From Corbicula japonica (Eukaryota; Mollusca; Bivalvia; Venerida; Cyrenidae), in contig JAZAYU010000202.1 in the NCBI GenBank assembly GCA_038501625.1, positions 558,001 through 622,000 on the forward strand: DNA of 64,000 nucleotides. The letters run 5' to 3'. Below, in pieces: positions 34,863 through 45,589 of the stretch. The notes beneath the pieces are model-generated. The model was given only the letters and a program-made list of their open reading frames with translations. It searched no databases and had not been told where the DNA came from. A program made the position numbers and the translations under genes. How positions within the stretch are numbered: the stretch's first letter is position 1; every line of letters begins with the position of its first letter.

Positions 34863-35417
34863 TGTAACATAGTGGCCAATATTTATTATCATGCGTGGAC
34901 ACTATGTTGCAATATTAATTAATTATATTGTGTTAATTATTTCATATTAATTTAAGTTCACTTTAATATTTGAAATAGGTCGGAGGATATTCTAGCTGCA
35001 TAAAAGTTAGCAAGCTTTCAGTTAAAATAAATAATGTTATTGTTGAATGTGACAAAAGCAGAGACTTTTAAATAAACAAAAACAAGTTGATCTTTCAATC
35101 TGGCACTATTTAGTAAATTGTATTAAATTCTTAGAGATATATTGTCTTAGTGCACTCCAGTGCATGTAAATAATGGCACAAATTTAGTATCATGATTGGC
35201 ACATTCTACCAACAAAGTTTCGCATCAGCAACATGTGTGGAGGCTACTGAAATGTCGATCGACCTTCAAAAATGCTATGTAAACTGGATTGAATTTTGTG
35301 TTTAAAGAGACTGATTTTGAAAGTTACAAATGAACCTTGGGTTGTCGCTAATAAAGTTTTGAAAACGTCTCTTGGCTTGTTGACTTCCAACCGGATTACA
35401 ACCGACCCTACGTTACA
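34863..35417. mobile_element. 555-bp inverted-repeat element inside RNase H
   Basis: Ends are TGTAACATAGTGG at 34863 and the complement of TGTAACGTAGGGT at 35405-35417. It interrupts the RNase H coding region. A small internal palindrome (ACATAGTG ... CACTATGT, 34867-34906) lies at the left end. No transposase; no clear target duplication, possibly because flanking bases were lost. Confidence 0.55.
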
Positions 35418-35669
35418 GGGCGTTGTCCTTTATACAAAGATGCAAAATAGAGAACCACAGAATTATGCGATGGGCTTTGTTTCTACAGACGTACAAATTC
35501 AAGATCGAAGCCATCAAAGGTTTCGACAATGTAATAACCGACTACCTAAGCAGAGAAGAAGATAACAGCACGACAGGAAAAACAAGTCTTCCTACACAAG
35601 AGAAGAATCACACCAAAGAAAAACAAAAAAATGGAAAAAGACGAGTATTTTTCTGAAGAAGGGAGCCAT
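35418..35669 (+). pseudogene. Gmr1-like RNase H, C-terminal part, and polypurine tract
   Basis: Reads QRCKIENHRIMRWALFLQTY, KFKIEAIKGFDNVITDYL and SREED, the end of gypsy-type RNase H, then a short lysine-rich tail to TGA at 35654. The purine run GAAGAAGGGAG (35656-35666) just before the 3' LTR is the likely polypurine tract. Confidence 0.8.
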
Positions 35670-36248
35670 TGTCAAGAATATTGTTTTATCTTTGTTGTTT
35701 TAATATGCATTCTTTTTTCAGATATTTTAACCGTTGTGAAAACACCGTACATTTCATGAATTATTGATTTTAGGCACTTGGGAATTGCTTAATAAGACAT
35801 CAAAAGAAACACAAATATTACCAGAAATTAACGACGTCAATAACGTCATTTACGGTTTTTTCGTAGCGGTTCGCGCATAGTTTTTAAATAGTTTGATTTG
35901 TCAATAAACGTTTGCTGATGGTCACGTCAATGTCAGACCACAAAAAAAACATTTTGAAAGAACGCGTCCAAATTATCAAATTCCTAGCTTAAGCCAGTGA
36001 AGCAAGTCCAGCAAGAGGTGCCAGGCTTCTGACAATGTAAAGCCACTAAACTAACGAAGCAGAGCAAGTCTAAAGAAGAAGCGAAGCAAATCCACAAAAA
36101 AAATCGAAGCAAACCTACAGAGGAAGCTGAGCAAGTCCAATGAAACAGTGGAGCAGGTCCAAGTGAAGTCAGCCTTAATTGAGTTATCCAACTAGTAAAT
36201 ACATCGTCACCTCAGTTAGTAGACATCGCTCTAGACCAACTTGTGAAA
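35670..36248 (+). repeat. 3' LTR
   Basis: 579 bp, TGTCAAGAATATTG ... TTGTGAAA; same order of blocks as the 5' LTR. The terminal ACA is now AAA. Followed at once by the CCTTG target duplication. Confidence 0.87.
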
Positions 36249-36740
36249 CCTTGAAACTTGAAATGTATTTTCACCATCAAAATCTACATCACAACCAACA
36301 AGACCACTAACCTTGCTTCCAATATTTTTCAAATTATGCCCCTTTTTCACTTAAATTTTGCGTTTAGCAAAATTTAACTTGGCCCTTAACTTTAAAACTA
36401 CTTGAGCTATCCCCTTGAAACCTGGAAAATATATTCACCATCAAATCTAGCTCATTATCAACAACACCCATAACTCTCCTACCAATATTTTTCAAGTTAT
36501 GCTCCTTTTTCCCTTTTTTCTTATATTTTGTGTTGAGCAAAATATTCAATTTGCCCATAACTTTACAAATACTTGCAATATAGCCTTGAAACTTGAAATA
36601 TGTATTCACCATCAAAATCTACATCATACCCAATGACACCCATAACCCTGCTACCAATAAATCTCTATCATACCGACACCCAATGACACCCATAACACTT
36701 CTTCCAATATTTTTTCAACTTTTGCCCCCTTTTGCACGTA
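36249..36740. repeat. tandem repeat array flanking the LTR element, right part
   Basis: CCTTGAAACTTGAAATGTAT, ACCATCAAAATCTACATCA, ACCCATAACTCTSCTACCAA and TTTTTCAAGTTATGC units of roughly 110-155 bp, continuing the array at 28573-29006. Confidence 0.75.
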
Positions 36741-36795
36741 CATTTTGAATTAAGCATATATTACTAACAAATTTTCTATTTTACTGATAACAGTA

Positions 36796-37270
36796 CTGAC
36801 AAATTGTACGTGGGGACTCTTTACGGCCGCCACACTGCACAAATAGCGCTACTGTGAATTTCAAAGAATGAGTCAAGCAGACTCATAGCTGTAACAGTTA
36901 AAGCAAGATAAATAATATAAGTATCATACATGAGTGTGAGGTGAAGATGGAAAAATCTGTCACCGAGGATTATCTGTTTTGCCGAAACGAGGCTCTGCCG
37001 AGTTCCCGCCAAAACAGTTCACCCGAGGTGACAGATTTTTCTATCTTTACCGAATGTCTCATGCAAGATACTTTTTCTTGCATACCTTTTATTATTTATA
37101 GCATTTCTGTATATGTATACAAACTAATTTATTTACCTTATGCTGAATTATTGATATTAACGCAAACCTTTTTTTTTATAAATGACGTCACTATTTTGAA
37201 TATAATACGTCAGATACTTGAAGAGGTGACGTCACTCACGTGACTCATTCTACATGGGGGGGGGGGGGTA
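36796..37270. mobile_element. palindrome-bearing element with TGACGTCA sites
   Basis: A hairpin at about 36925-37072 pairs GTATCATACATGAG, ATGGAAAAATCTGTCACC and TCTGTTTTGCC with complements, loop CGAGGCTCTGCCGAG. TGACGTCA occurs at 37183-37190 and 37227-37234. The left edge 36806-36835 (GTGGGGACTCTTTACGGCCG, then CCACAC) resembles 13321-13350 in reverse. A poly-G run at 37257 follows. Confidence 0.55.
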
Positions 37271-38994
37271 GGATCGAAATTTCCTACACGGGTAATAACA
37301 CCGGATGACCTGATCTGGTATGCAAGAATCAAAGGTTCTCTCCTAGAGTACATGTAGTTTTGATTCCTGCCGAAGTGTTTAATGCTGGTACATGTATATG
37401 AAATACTTGTGTTGAGTTTTGCTTAGTTGTGTGCTTATGCTGTTTCTAGCTTGACTATTTGAAGAATATTATGAGCTATTCTACTCACTTTTTTGTGGGC
37501 GCTATTTGGTAAAGTTTTGGTGCAGCCTCTTTATATCTTACAAAGTACGATAGGTACAGCTGTCAAATTGGCACACTAGTTCATCATTGTTTCCAAACAT
37601 GTATTCCACAAACCATAAATCTAACTTCCATTTTGATCAAATTATGGCCCTTTTAAAACTTAGATTTTAAGGTTAAAGTTTGCATGCAAAGATTAATTTG
37701 TGTGCAAGCTTTTGTACAAACTAATAATTTCCATGCTTATTATACCACAGCTTTGAAACTTCATAAACATTTTCACAATCATATCTCAGGTTGATATACC
37801 AAGAATCATAACTCCACCTTGCTGCATTTATTTAATTATAACACTTCACTTTTTGGACTCTAGTTTGCAATGTATCCTGTATTTTGATTAAATTACATCC
37901 CTTTAAGAACTTAGAAACTTGGCAATCAAGTACCCTTCTAATATAATGCTATAAATTTATGCCATACCTCCCTGCTTTTTTAAAATTTATAATTTCATCC
38001 ATTATACTTATACAAGCAACTATTGTTTTGTATCCAGATCATCCCACCACCACTCCCCTCCATGGTTTTATCTGTTTAGTGGTGGGGTGGGTTTTTATTT
38101 GTTTCTAAACTCAAACAAATAAATATTGTTTGGTGGCGGGTTTTTTTTATTTGTTTCTTAACTCAAACAAACAAATATTTTCAAACTCAAAGGTATCTAC
38201 ATGGGGAACCTATACCTACTCCCCCATTTCAGTTTTTAAATTTTCATTTTATTTATCAACTTTTCTAACCAACATAACGATCTCTACAGGGAGTGGGTAG
38301 TGTAGACTGCCCTGTTATAAGTTGAAATGATGCCCCATTTAAAATGTGTTTTTATATATCATCTTGCTTTGTTGCTCATTGAATACTCAAGCATGCTGTC
38401 GTTTTGGACTGGCTCTTCTTCTTGTTTAAGTTTGAAACTAGTGCACAGATGTGGTTTCATACCATCCTGAAATATGTATTTAAAATATATAGGTGAATAA
38501 TTTAATCAATACTAATTAAATAGACCATGCCTATAAGAGTAATAAAAAATATTTAAGATACAGATTTCAGGAATTTAATGCTGTAATGAATTTACTTGGT
38601 CCTCAGAGTTACTTTACATGGAAACTGGTTTTACTTTCCTCAACTGAAATTGTAGACAAAGCTGCTGGTTGGACAGTTTTATGATGGGACTTGACTTCAG
38701 CCAATGCTTGAGTTTGGAGAATTGGCAAATGATTAGTCTGTTTGATGATTTGAGTCGATTTCAATCAGCTGCGAGAGAAAGATGTGAATGATCTTAGGAA
38801 CTGGTTTTAACTCAGAGATATTGTTAGTCTTTGGGTGAACGAAATATGTTGGAAATGGTGTTTAATTCATCTCTTCAAAGACCTAGATGAAAATAGATGT
38901 AAAAATTATATTATGGATGTTATTTTATATTAGTAAGTAATCAGTTTAAGTAATGCATTTGTGGTAAACAAGATCAAAATTAAGTATGTTAATG
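37271..38994. other. intron, old repeats only
   Basis: 37449-37560 (TAGCTTGACTATTTGAAGAA, GAGCTATTCTACTCAC) is related to the repeat start at 28573. 38080-38180 holds two imperfect copies of GGTGG-GTTTTTATTTGTTTCT-ACTCAAACAAA. No exon recognised. Confidence 0.5.
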
Positions 38995-39100
38995 GGCCAA
39001 AGGTTATAAAACAGAGTCTCAAATCTGGTCGCCATTTCAGCCTATCAGGTTCTTGAGATTTAAGACTGATTTCCATGCTTAGTTTTAAAACCCTTGGGCA
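38995..39100. repeat. dispersed inverted repeat (GGGCC...AAGATT family), short copy
   Basis: GGGCCAAAGGTTATAAAACA, CTCAAATCTGGTCGCCATTT, TTGAGATTTAAGACTG and TTTTAAAACCCTTGGGC. Diverged member of the family at 18294, about 85 bp upstream of exon 12. Confidence 0.6.
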
Positions 39101-39185
39101 ATGATTTGTCTATGATCCATCAAGATAAATATGTCATTTGCTGGATGAAATTATTTCACCATGTTTTATAATGTTGTAATTTCAG

Positions 39186-39398
39186 CTTCTCAGTGCACCG
39201 AGTTGAAAGATAATCTTCTGGCAAATGGATTCATTAACATTACAAGAGGCAACAATTTTACTAATGGTAGTGCAGATTTCGATACTATCGTGAGTTTTTC
39301 ATGTGGCTCGGGATATGAACTTCTTGGTCCTGTTTTGACACATTGCAGAGCAGCTGGATGGACCCATGTGATTCAAAATAACACTCCATCATGCCAAA
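39186..39398 (+). CDS. exon 12: CCP/sushi domain 3
   Basis: Acceptor TGTAATTTCAG, donor GTATGT, phase 1 at both ends, 71 codons. Product: SQCTELKDNLLANGFINI, VSFSCGSGYELLGPVLTHC, TPSCQ. Joins in phase to exon 11 over the 15-kb intron that holds the LTR element. Confidence 0.85.
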
Positions 39399-40114
39399 GT
39401 ATGTATATTACTTGAATGACATTATGTCCAACATTGTAGAAGAGAGGTTAACATGTTTTGTTAAATGGTTACTTTTGGTTTGTTTTATTACTATTATGCT
39501 CTGAAATTCAAGTATTTCTTATTCAGTGTTTAAAAGAAAAAAACAGGGGCCCAGGAATTTTTTAATTTCCTTAATTCCAATTAGTCGCATTCACACCAAA
39601 TTGTTTGCCCATTCCTACTGCAAATCTTTTATCCATCTCCATTTCAAATCTTCAGTTTTATCTTTGCCCACCTGACAATATTTGTTATAATGATGAGTAA
39701 CATTTTTTGTTTATCTCTATCCCCACTTTTGATACAAATTTAGGTAATAAGCTACATAATTTTACACTATTTATTCAGCCTTAACAAGGCTAAAGAAAAT
39801 TGAATTATGCTTATTGCAATTAATAATATGAAATTTGATATGGTAAAATACATTAAAATTGAGTAAAACACTTTAACAAATTCTCCTAGTGAATCAATCT
39901 TATGCATTTACTGATATTTAGTATGTGAAAATTACAAAGTGTACAGCAGTACAATTCCGGTAGTCATGTGTTTAATTTTGCATATCATACTCTCTTATTA
40001 GCATAAAAATGCTCTAAAAGTAATTAAACAATATTCATGCTGTAACAAGAGCTTATTTAAGAGCATATTTCACCTTTTTTTAAATAATGTAAAAAATCTT
40101 ATTCTTACCTTCAG
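39399..40114. other. intron, nothing recognised
   Basis: AT-rich intron between CCP 3 and CCP 4, without a clear repeat. Confidence 0.5.
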
Positions 40115-40297
40115 AGTTACCGTGTCCAATTCCATCAATACGTAACTCGATAAGTGGATCAACGGAAAAAGTTCTATACGACACAACATATGCTGTGTCA
40201 TGCAACCCTGGCTTCCGGTTTACATCAAGCAATGAGAGTATAGTAATGCTGACTTGCCAGGCAAACCAAACATTTGACCAGAAGCTTGAATGTAGAG
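40115..40297 (+). CDS. exon 13: CCP/sushi domain 4
   Basis: Acceptor TTACCTTCAG, donor GTATAA, phase 1 at both ends, 61 codons. Product: LPCPIPSIRNSISG, YAVSCNPGFRFTSSNES, LTCQANQTFDQKLEC. Tryptophan of the usual CCP core is replaced by phenylalanine. Confidence 0.84.
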
Positions 40298-40789
40298 GTA
40301 TAAACAATGTTGTTTTTAATGAAAATAATAAAGTTGGTATAATCTAATATGTTAAAATGTTACAAAGAAGAACTTTTGAAGTATGGTAAACATTCAGTCA
40401 TATACTGAATAAGGTAAAAAAATATCGTTTGACATTTCTGTAGTTGCAAATGAGAAATTTATAAATAATGATAAGGAATTTGAGGCAATATGGGACAGAT
40501 CACGTTTTTTTTAACTTAATTTCATTACTGCTTTTAAATTTCTAGATTCAAGCTTTTAACCTTTGGTTAATGATTGAACAAAATATAGCAAAATTTCATT
40601 TGATTGAGACTATCATCAATACATATTGACATTTTTGGGACGAATTGATATCCTAATTATGGAAGAAATAAGGTATATCGTACTGTTAATGTTAATGAAG
40701 TTGCTGTTAGTGAAACAATTTCCAGTCAAATGGCAAGCTGGTTGAGCAACCATAAAATATGAAGCGTCAAGACAAAAGTTGCTTAACAA

Positions 40790-41370
40790 ATAGTGTAGAC
40801 CCTGATTAGGATACACTGGTGTGCAGACTGATTAGGATACACTGATGTGCAGACTGAAGGCATGTATCACCAGTGTAGACCGAAATCATTCCGGTATCCA
40901 CTAATTGAAATAAAGTTTGCTATTCAGTTATGTCAGGGACATAACCACCAACTCTGTAATTAGCTTCATTTTGTTATGACGTATCGCAAATAATCCTTAA
41001 GTGTCTAACCACCTCAATGAGCTAAACACAGTATTTGTCACATTTGCAACCAGTGTAGACCCAGATCAGTCTGCACATCAGTGTATCCTGATCAGGGTCT
41101 ATACTATGTGTTAGCCAATAAGCTTCTGTTAAACACCTATGAACGATGTATATCCTGGCCAAAATTGGTAGATAGGTGAGTTCCCTTTATGCGTAAAGAG
41201 ATAACTATTTACTTCATGGATATTGCTTTTATCCCAAGAGTGGCCAGTGTAGATCTGCTGCACATCCATGCAGACAGAAAAGAATCTACACTGGTTGCTT
41301 TTTGGTAAAAAATTATCCAATGAATCATAAGGTGAACAATATAGATCCTGATCAGACTGCACATGTACAT
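40790..41370. repeat. cluster of GTGTAGATCC...TGATCAG repeats
   Basis: Several direct and inverted pieces: GTGTAGACCCTGATTAGGAT at 40793, CCAGTGTAGACCCAGATCAG at 41050, CAGTGTAGATCTGCTGCACA at 41243 and CAATATAGATCCTGATCAGA at 41337. Within it GTGTGCAGACTGATTAGGAT-type pieces repeat in tandem. Confidence 0.65.
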
Positions 41371-41561
41371 GGTGAACCAGGTCAACAATGGTGGCACAGT
41401 GGATAAAAGCAGTATCCATGGAGTAACGGTCACATTTAATCTACACAGACTTCTTATTGTGTAAGGAGTAATGTAAGTAACAAGACCAATTTGTTACTTC
41501 AAAGGTAGCTGATGTTTTAACAAACATTCAACATTGAGCACATCTGTAGTGTACATGTACA

Positions 41562-42447
41562 GTGGAACTTCAATGGCTTGAACACCGTTCACTCAAACAG
41601 CACCTTTGTCTGGAACAGTTTGTCTGGTCCCTAACGAAAACTCTATATTACTATATTGTTCTTCCTTCACTTGCTCACACTACCCATAACTCAAACAGTT
41701 GAACACCCATAAAAGTTCCAAACAGATCAATGTTTTTGACATACCTTGACCCGAACAGACAATTATCTGAAATCATAAAAGGTGAGAACAAAGGACTTAA
41801 AACGTCCTGCCAATAAGGATGGTGTGCTATTTAATTAAGGCTTGTAAATAACAAATGACAGCCAACAACAATTTGTTCATTGTTGTACTAATTTATACCA
41901 AACTCTTGATACACGTATTTATAAACAAACTGTTATTTGATTTTTACGTAATTGTTTTTGTCATGTGCATAGAATTAAATACTATTAGAAAATTATGGAA
42001 GTTGTTTTCGAGAACGTCATGTCACACTTTGATTTTGAAAATGAGCGGAAAACTTATTCAATTCGGCCTCAAATTCAAAATGCATTCAACAGGTCATCAA
42101 ATAGCCAATATAACGTTATGCAACATTCATGAAGCAGAATATTGCAGGGACAATTATTTATTTAATTGATATTTGATTAAAGTGAGTTTTACAATCAGCA
42201 TTTTTGTTTTAGTTTTTGTGCTATTGGGCATGCATATAATTGCAAGTTATAATTTTTTCTAAAAAGTCAAATTTACTTGTCGTGTTTAATGAGATAATAA
42301 ATAAGAATTAGAAATATTATGATTTGGATTGTGTTATCTTTGTTTAGTGTACAGAGCCCCATTTGCACCTACAAACTGCAGATCTCTCAAACTAGCAATC
42401 GCTCGAACAAAATCTCCTTGTAGCGTGGAGCAATTGAAGTTGGATTC
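41562..42447. mobile_element. decayed inverted-repeat element, pogo/Tigger-like ends (tentative)
   Basis: The left end CAGTGGAACTTCAATGGCTT resembles the complement of the right end (GGAGCAATTGAAGTTGGATT). Phrases such as CTTGAACACCGTTCACTC and CTCGAACAAAATC recur near the two ends. An open stretch at 41855-42169 does not look like a transposase. Probably non-autonomous. Confidence 0.45.
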
Positions 42448-42665
42448 TATATAAATATATTTTATTGGAAGCAATTTTTTTAATCAATACAAGAAAAATC
42501 ATCCACACAATTAAGTATGGTGGATCTTGGTCTATCTTTTTGCTAATATGACTTGGTGAAAATTGTTTTGTCTAAAAGGGCCCCCAGATGTTTGTATGTG
42601 GCCACTACCCACCACAAAATTGATGGAGAAAAGATCATTTAAATGTTTATGAATTGTTTATTCAG

Positions 42666-42794
42666 ATATAAATGAATGCAATGAAACAACTGATACTTGC
42701 AACTATACCTCCACAACCTGTATCAATACAGAAGGATCCTATAGATGTGAGTGTAAGAAAGGATTTAAAAGAAGTGATAACATGGCTTGTACAG
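42666..42794 (+). CDS. exon 14: calcium-binding EGF-like domain 1
   Basis: Acceptor TTATTCAG, donor GTATTT, phase 1 at both ends, 43 codons. Product: DINECNETTDTC, TTCINTEGSYRCECKKGF, NMACT, with the D-I-N-E and N-x-x-G-S-Y/F-x-C marks of Ca-binding EGF. A SINE entered just at the donor; see 42786-43108. Confidence 0.87.
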
Positions 42795-42797
42795 GTA
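42786..42797. other. SINE target-site duplication, left, holding the exon 14 donor
   Basis: CTTGTACAGGTA, repeated at 43097-43108. It spans the last nine bases of exon 14 and the GTA of the intron, so each side of the SINE carries an exon end and a donor. Confidence 0.85.
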
Positions 42798-43096
42798 TTT
42801 TGTTTTGTTTGTTTGTTTGGGGTTTAACGCCTGGTTTCAACACCTTTCTGGTTATATCCCGGCGGTCAGTCCACCTAACCGGTGTTCCTGGGTCTCTAAC
42901 CAGTACTAACCAATTTCTCCGCAAGCGACTGACTGCTTCCTCACTTGAATCAGAGGTGAGGGACAAATGACTCTCAGACGCAATGTCCGAGTTCAATTGT
43001 CACGGAGAAATTTTTCCCGCCTCGGCTGGGGATCGAACTCACGACCCCTGGATTGACAGTCCGATGCTCTATCCACTGAGCTAGCCGGGCGGGCGA
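42798..43096 (-). mobile_element. tRNA-derived SINE, full length
   Basis: Read on the minus strand it starts GCCCGCCCGGCTAGCTCAGT with Pol III A box TAGCTCAGTGG and B box GTTCGATCC. The anticodon-like loop reads CTGTCAA (GTC). A ~200-bp body follows, then the end GGCGTTAAACCCCAAACAAA and a CAAA-type tail. Bounded by a perfect 12-bp target duplication. Confidence 0.88.
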
Positions 43097-43108
43097 CTTG
43101 TACAGGTA
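43097..43108 (+). promoter_or_regulatory. SINE target-site duplication, right; second copy of the exon 14 donor
   Basis: CTTGTACAGGTA followed by AGAC, i.e. CAG/GTAAGA, a better donor than the upstream CAG/GTATTT and probably the original one. Using it would carry the SINE into the mRNA and hit a TGA at 42968. Confidence 0.7.
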
Positions 43109-43400
43109 AGACACTTGCACGTTTATATGACACTAATCATGACCCAAGTACAATTTCAGGTTCAGGTTTTAGTGACAAACGTGTTAAAAAAGATTAGTGT
43201 AAAAAGATGATTTAAAAAAAAAAAAAACTTTTTTAAAGTTTGGAACATAGCCTTATCATTGTATGATCGTAACTATAAACAGCTGTGCATACTCTCTAAG
43301 CAGCCATGTTAATCAAGATGATATAACTTGAAACAATAATTAACCAAATCAGGTCAAGCAAAAACTGTAGATACATCCATTAACTGCTGCCCCATTAGGC

Positions 43401-44325
43401 CCCAGTTACGCAGACGGTCGGTGCCCAATATGTTATTTTATTTTCAGTTACTCGCTGTTTTGGTCAGTTGTCATGCGTGAGGTTTTCTGTGTAACCGGCC
43501 ATCGGTGATGGACTAGTGTTCAATCGGCCAAATAAATATTTCATAGGTTGCTGGTATGAGACAGAAACCAACTCAAACGGAAATGGGCCGGTGATAAGCA
43601 TGATTTTATCGGTAGAAATGCTGAAATACTATCGGGTTATGTCGTTTGTAAATCGGAGTTAAATCGGCATTTACGCTGATAAATCTGTGTTTAATAGCTT
43701 ATCATCAGTGGTTCAACACTTTCCGTCAGATATGGCCGGTGATTCATATTTGGTTATCTTTATTTGATCGGTGACATCGGTTATTAAGAGCTTGCATTTC
43801 TCGTGATATAGGTTGCCGTCGGTTCTTTTCTTTTAAAAAGTATGTTTAAATGATGAGAACCGATGACTTTTTTTCAGTTTACCGAAAAACATCACCGATG
43901 ACATGACGGCAGACGACTGGTCACAGATTGACTCTCTATTAACCACCGATCAAAACCGACAAATTCTTACGCTTTAATTTTCATCTTTTTTTCTATCGGT
44001 GGAAGGTATTAGTTGATCGGTTGCTTATCGGTGGCCCATCGGCGATATCAGTTGTAGATGGCTGTCGATTGTTGACAGCGGTTTTAGACAGGGTGCGATC
44101 GGTTATTTGTAAAATATTTTCACCGATCGAGAATTTTAAACACGTTTAAAAATCCCAATCGGTTATTTTTCACCGACAGAACTTATCTGTTCTCAAGAGC
44201 AGTTGATCGGCGGCAAACAAGTGACCGAAAAGTGATATCGGTGTTTATTACGTTGTCATCGGTTCACTCCATAATTTGGCTGAAAAACTCACCGATCTCT
44301 CACCGATGGCTCTGTGTAACTTGGG
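43401..44325. mobile_element. ~925-bp element packed with ATCGGT/ACCGAT words
   Basis: Ends are inverted: CCCAGTTACGCAGACGGTCG on the left and, on the complement of the right end, CCCAAGTTACACAGAGCCAT. Between them ATCGG or CCGAT appears about 30 times in both orientations, far more often than elsewhere in the window. No protein is encoded. The dense subterminal motif resembles transposase-binding repeats of non-autonomous DNA elements, but the family is unknown to me. Confidence 0.6.
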
Positions 44326-45155
44326 TGTTACATAGCTATCATCTGCGTCCAGACAGCTTACCACGATATAACCGGAGTGCAGATATGTAAAATCAGTGCA
44401 GACCACAAATCTTGCATACCATGACAAACCATAAAATGATCCAAGAATATGTTCAGTACAGGAGATCGATAAAAGATGGTTTCGTTTGACATTGAAGCTA
44501 GCGAGCTTACTAGCTTATTCTGCTGTTTGTCTTGTGAATGAAATTCAGCGAGTTTGTTTGCAACAAGACAGATGTTAAACATACTCAGATCATATGTTTA
44601 CTTGATTTGAGTTAAATTTTACAAATAATTTAAGGTATCGATGAAATTTAAGGAACAATTTTTCTGTTATAATGTAATCAGTGTTTGAAAATCAGGATTC
44701 ATAAGTGATGCATTGGATGTTGGAAAAAAACAGATCATAGTATAATAGAGAAAAGTTGAAATGAAAAAAAAATATATTAATTATAATAGTAGTTTTTCTT
44801 TTGATTAATTTTCAAGCATTCTGTTGTTCCCTAATATGGTTTGTAATGAACAAGCTTTTGGGGACATTGGTCAAACTTTGTTGATTTCCTCTTGTTTCTA
44901 AACACTGAACATTATCTCTCGGGAACTTTTTATTGTAGATATAAAAATTGAACACCTTGGCTGGCAGTTATGATATTCAAGCAAATACTAAGAAGAGTTG
45001 TTCAGTGTAAGGGAATAAGATACGATAGGACATTTTAATGAATTCAGAAAATATAAAGCATCATTAGCCAATCATATTATTTTCAATGGGACTTGAACCC
45101 ACACATTATGGAGATTTCACAGTGGTTATTAATCCTTGTTGTTTTCTTTGCACAG
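44326..45155. other. intron, nothing recognised
   Basis: AT-rich intron before exon 15. No repeat family or exon identified. Confidence 0.45.
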
Positions 45156-45347
45156 ACATAACAGAATGTTCTAGTGGAAATGGAGGATGCAGCCATACCT
45201 GTGTAGAAACAGAAGGCTCTTACTATTGCACATGTCCCATTGGCTTCAGTCTTTTTGAAAGAAATGGCTCCAATGAGTTCTATTTGCCAGCATCAGAGAA
45301 TTGCATGAAAAGAGGAGATTTTTATCATATTAATCACACTTGTGTTC
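45156..45347 (+). CDS. exon 15: EGF-like domain 2
   Basis: Acceptor TTTGCACAG, donor GTAAGT, phase 1 at both ends, 64 codons. Product: [32 protein letters not shown], then [16 protein letters not shown]. The extra C-terminal piece is longer than a standard EGF and probably supplies a linker. Confidence 0.86.
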
Positions 45348-45589
45348 GTAAGTACATTTTAATTTTTGTCTTGTCTATCAATCAGATAAAACCTTGATAC
45401 ATTTGATTTAATAACTAAGTGAGATAAAAGTTTTGAGCCAAAAACTGATAAACATCTGTTCACCTGTTGTGTTGCAGGTTGTTTTTTTTGTTTGCCTGTC
45501 TGGCCATCAGTAAAATGTTTGGTTTCCAATCATTAATGGAAGAACATTTGAACCTACAAAAACTCTTATGACCCTTGTTGTTTTGTGGC

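Larger units (their letters stand above)
29012..36248 (+). mobile_element. Gmr1-like LTR retrotransposon, complete but inactivated
   Basis: Two LTRs (29012-29592 and 35670-36248), a 5-bp target duplication, a tRNA-Pro-type primer site, a polypurine tract and one gag-pol frame. Pol order is protease, integrase, RT, RNase H. Integrase upstream of RT with Ty3/gypsy-type sequence is the hallmark of Gmr1-like elements. It is broken by a Naiad fragment (33071-34234), an inverted-repeat element (34863-35417) and frame breaks. The LTRs differ at roughly 35-45 positions by eye, so it is not young. Confidence 0.85.

Noticed and set aside
41855..42169. 104-codon open stretch inside the pogo-like element as a transposase
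   Set aside because: No DDE or helix-turn-helix features; composition is that of AT-rich noise.
43007..43093. Minus-strand tRNA-like cloverleaf as a true tRNA gene
   Set aside because: It is the head of a SINE with a ~200-bp body, CAAA tail and 12-bp target duplication.
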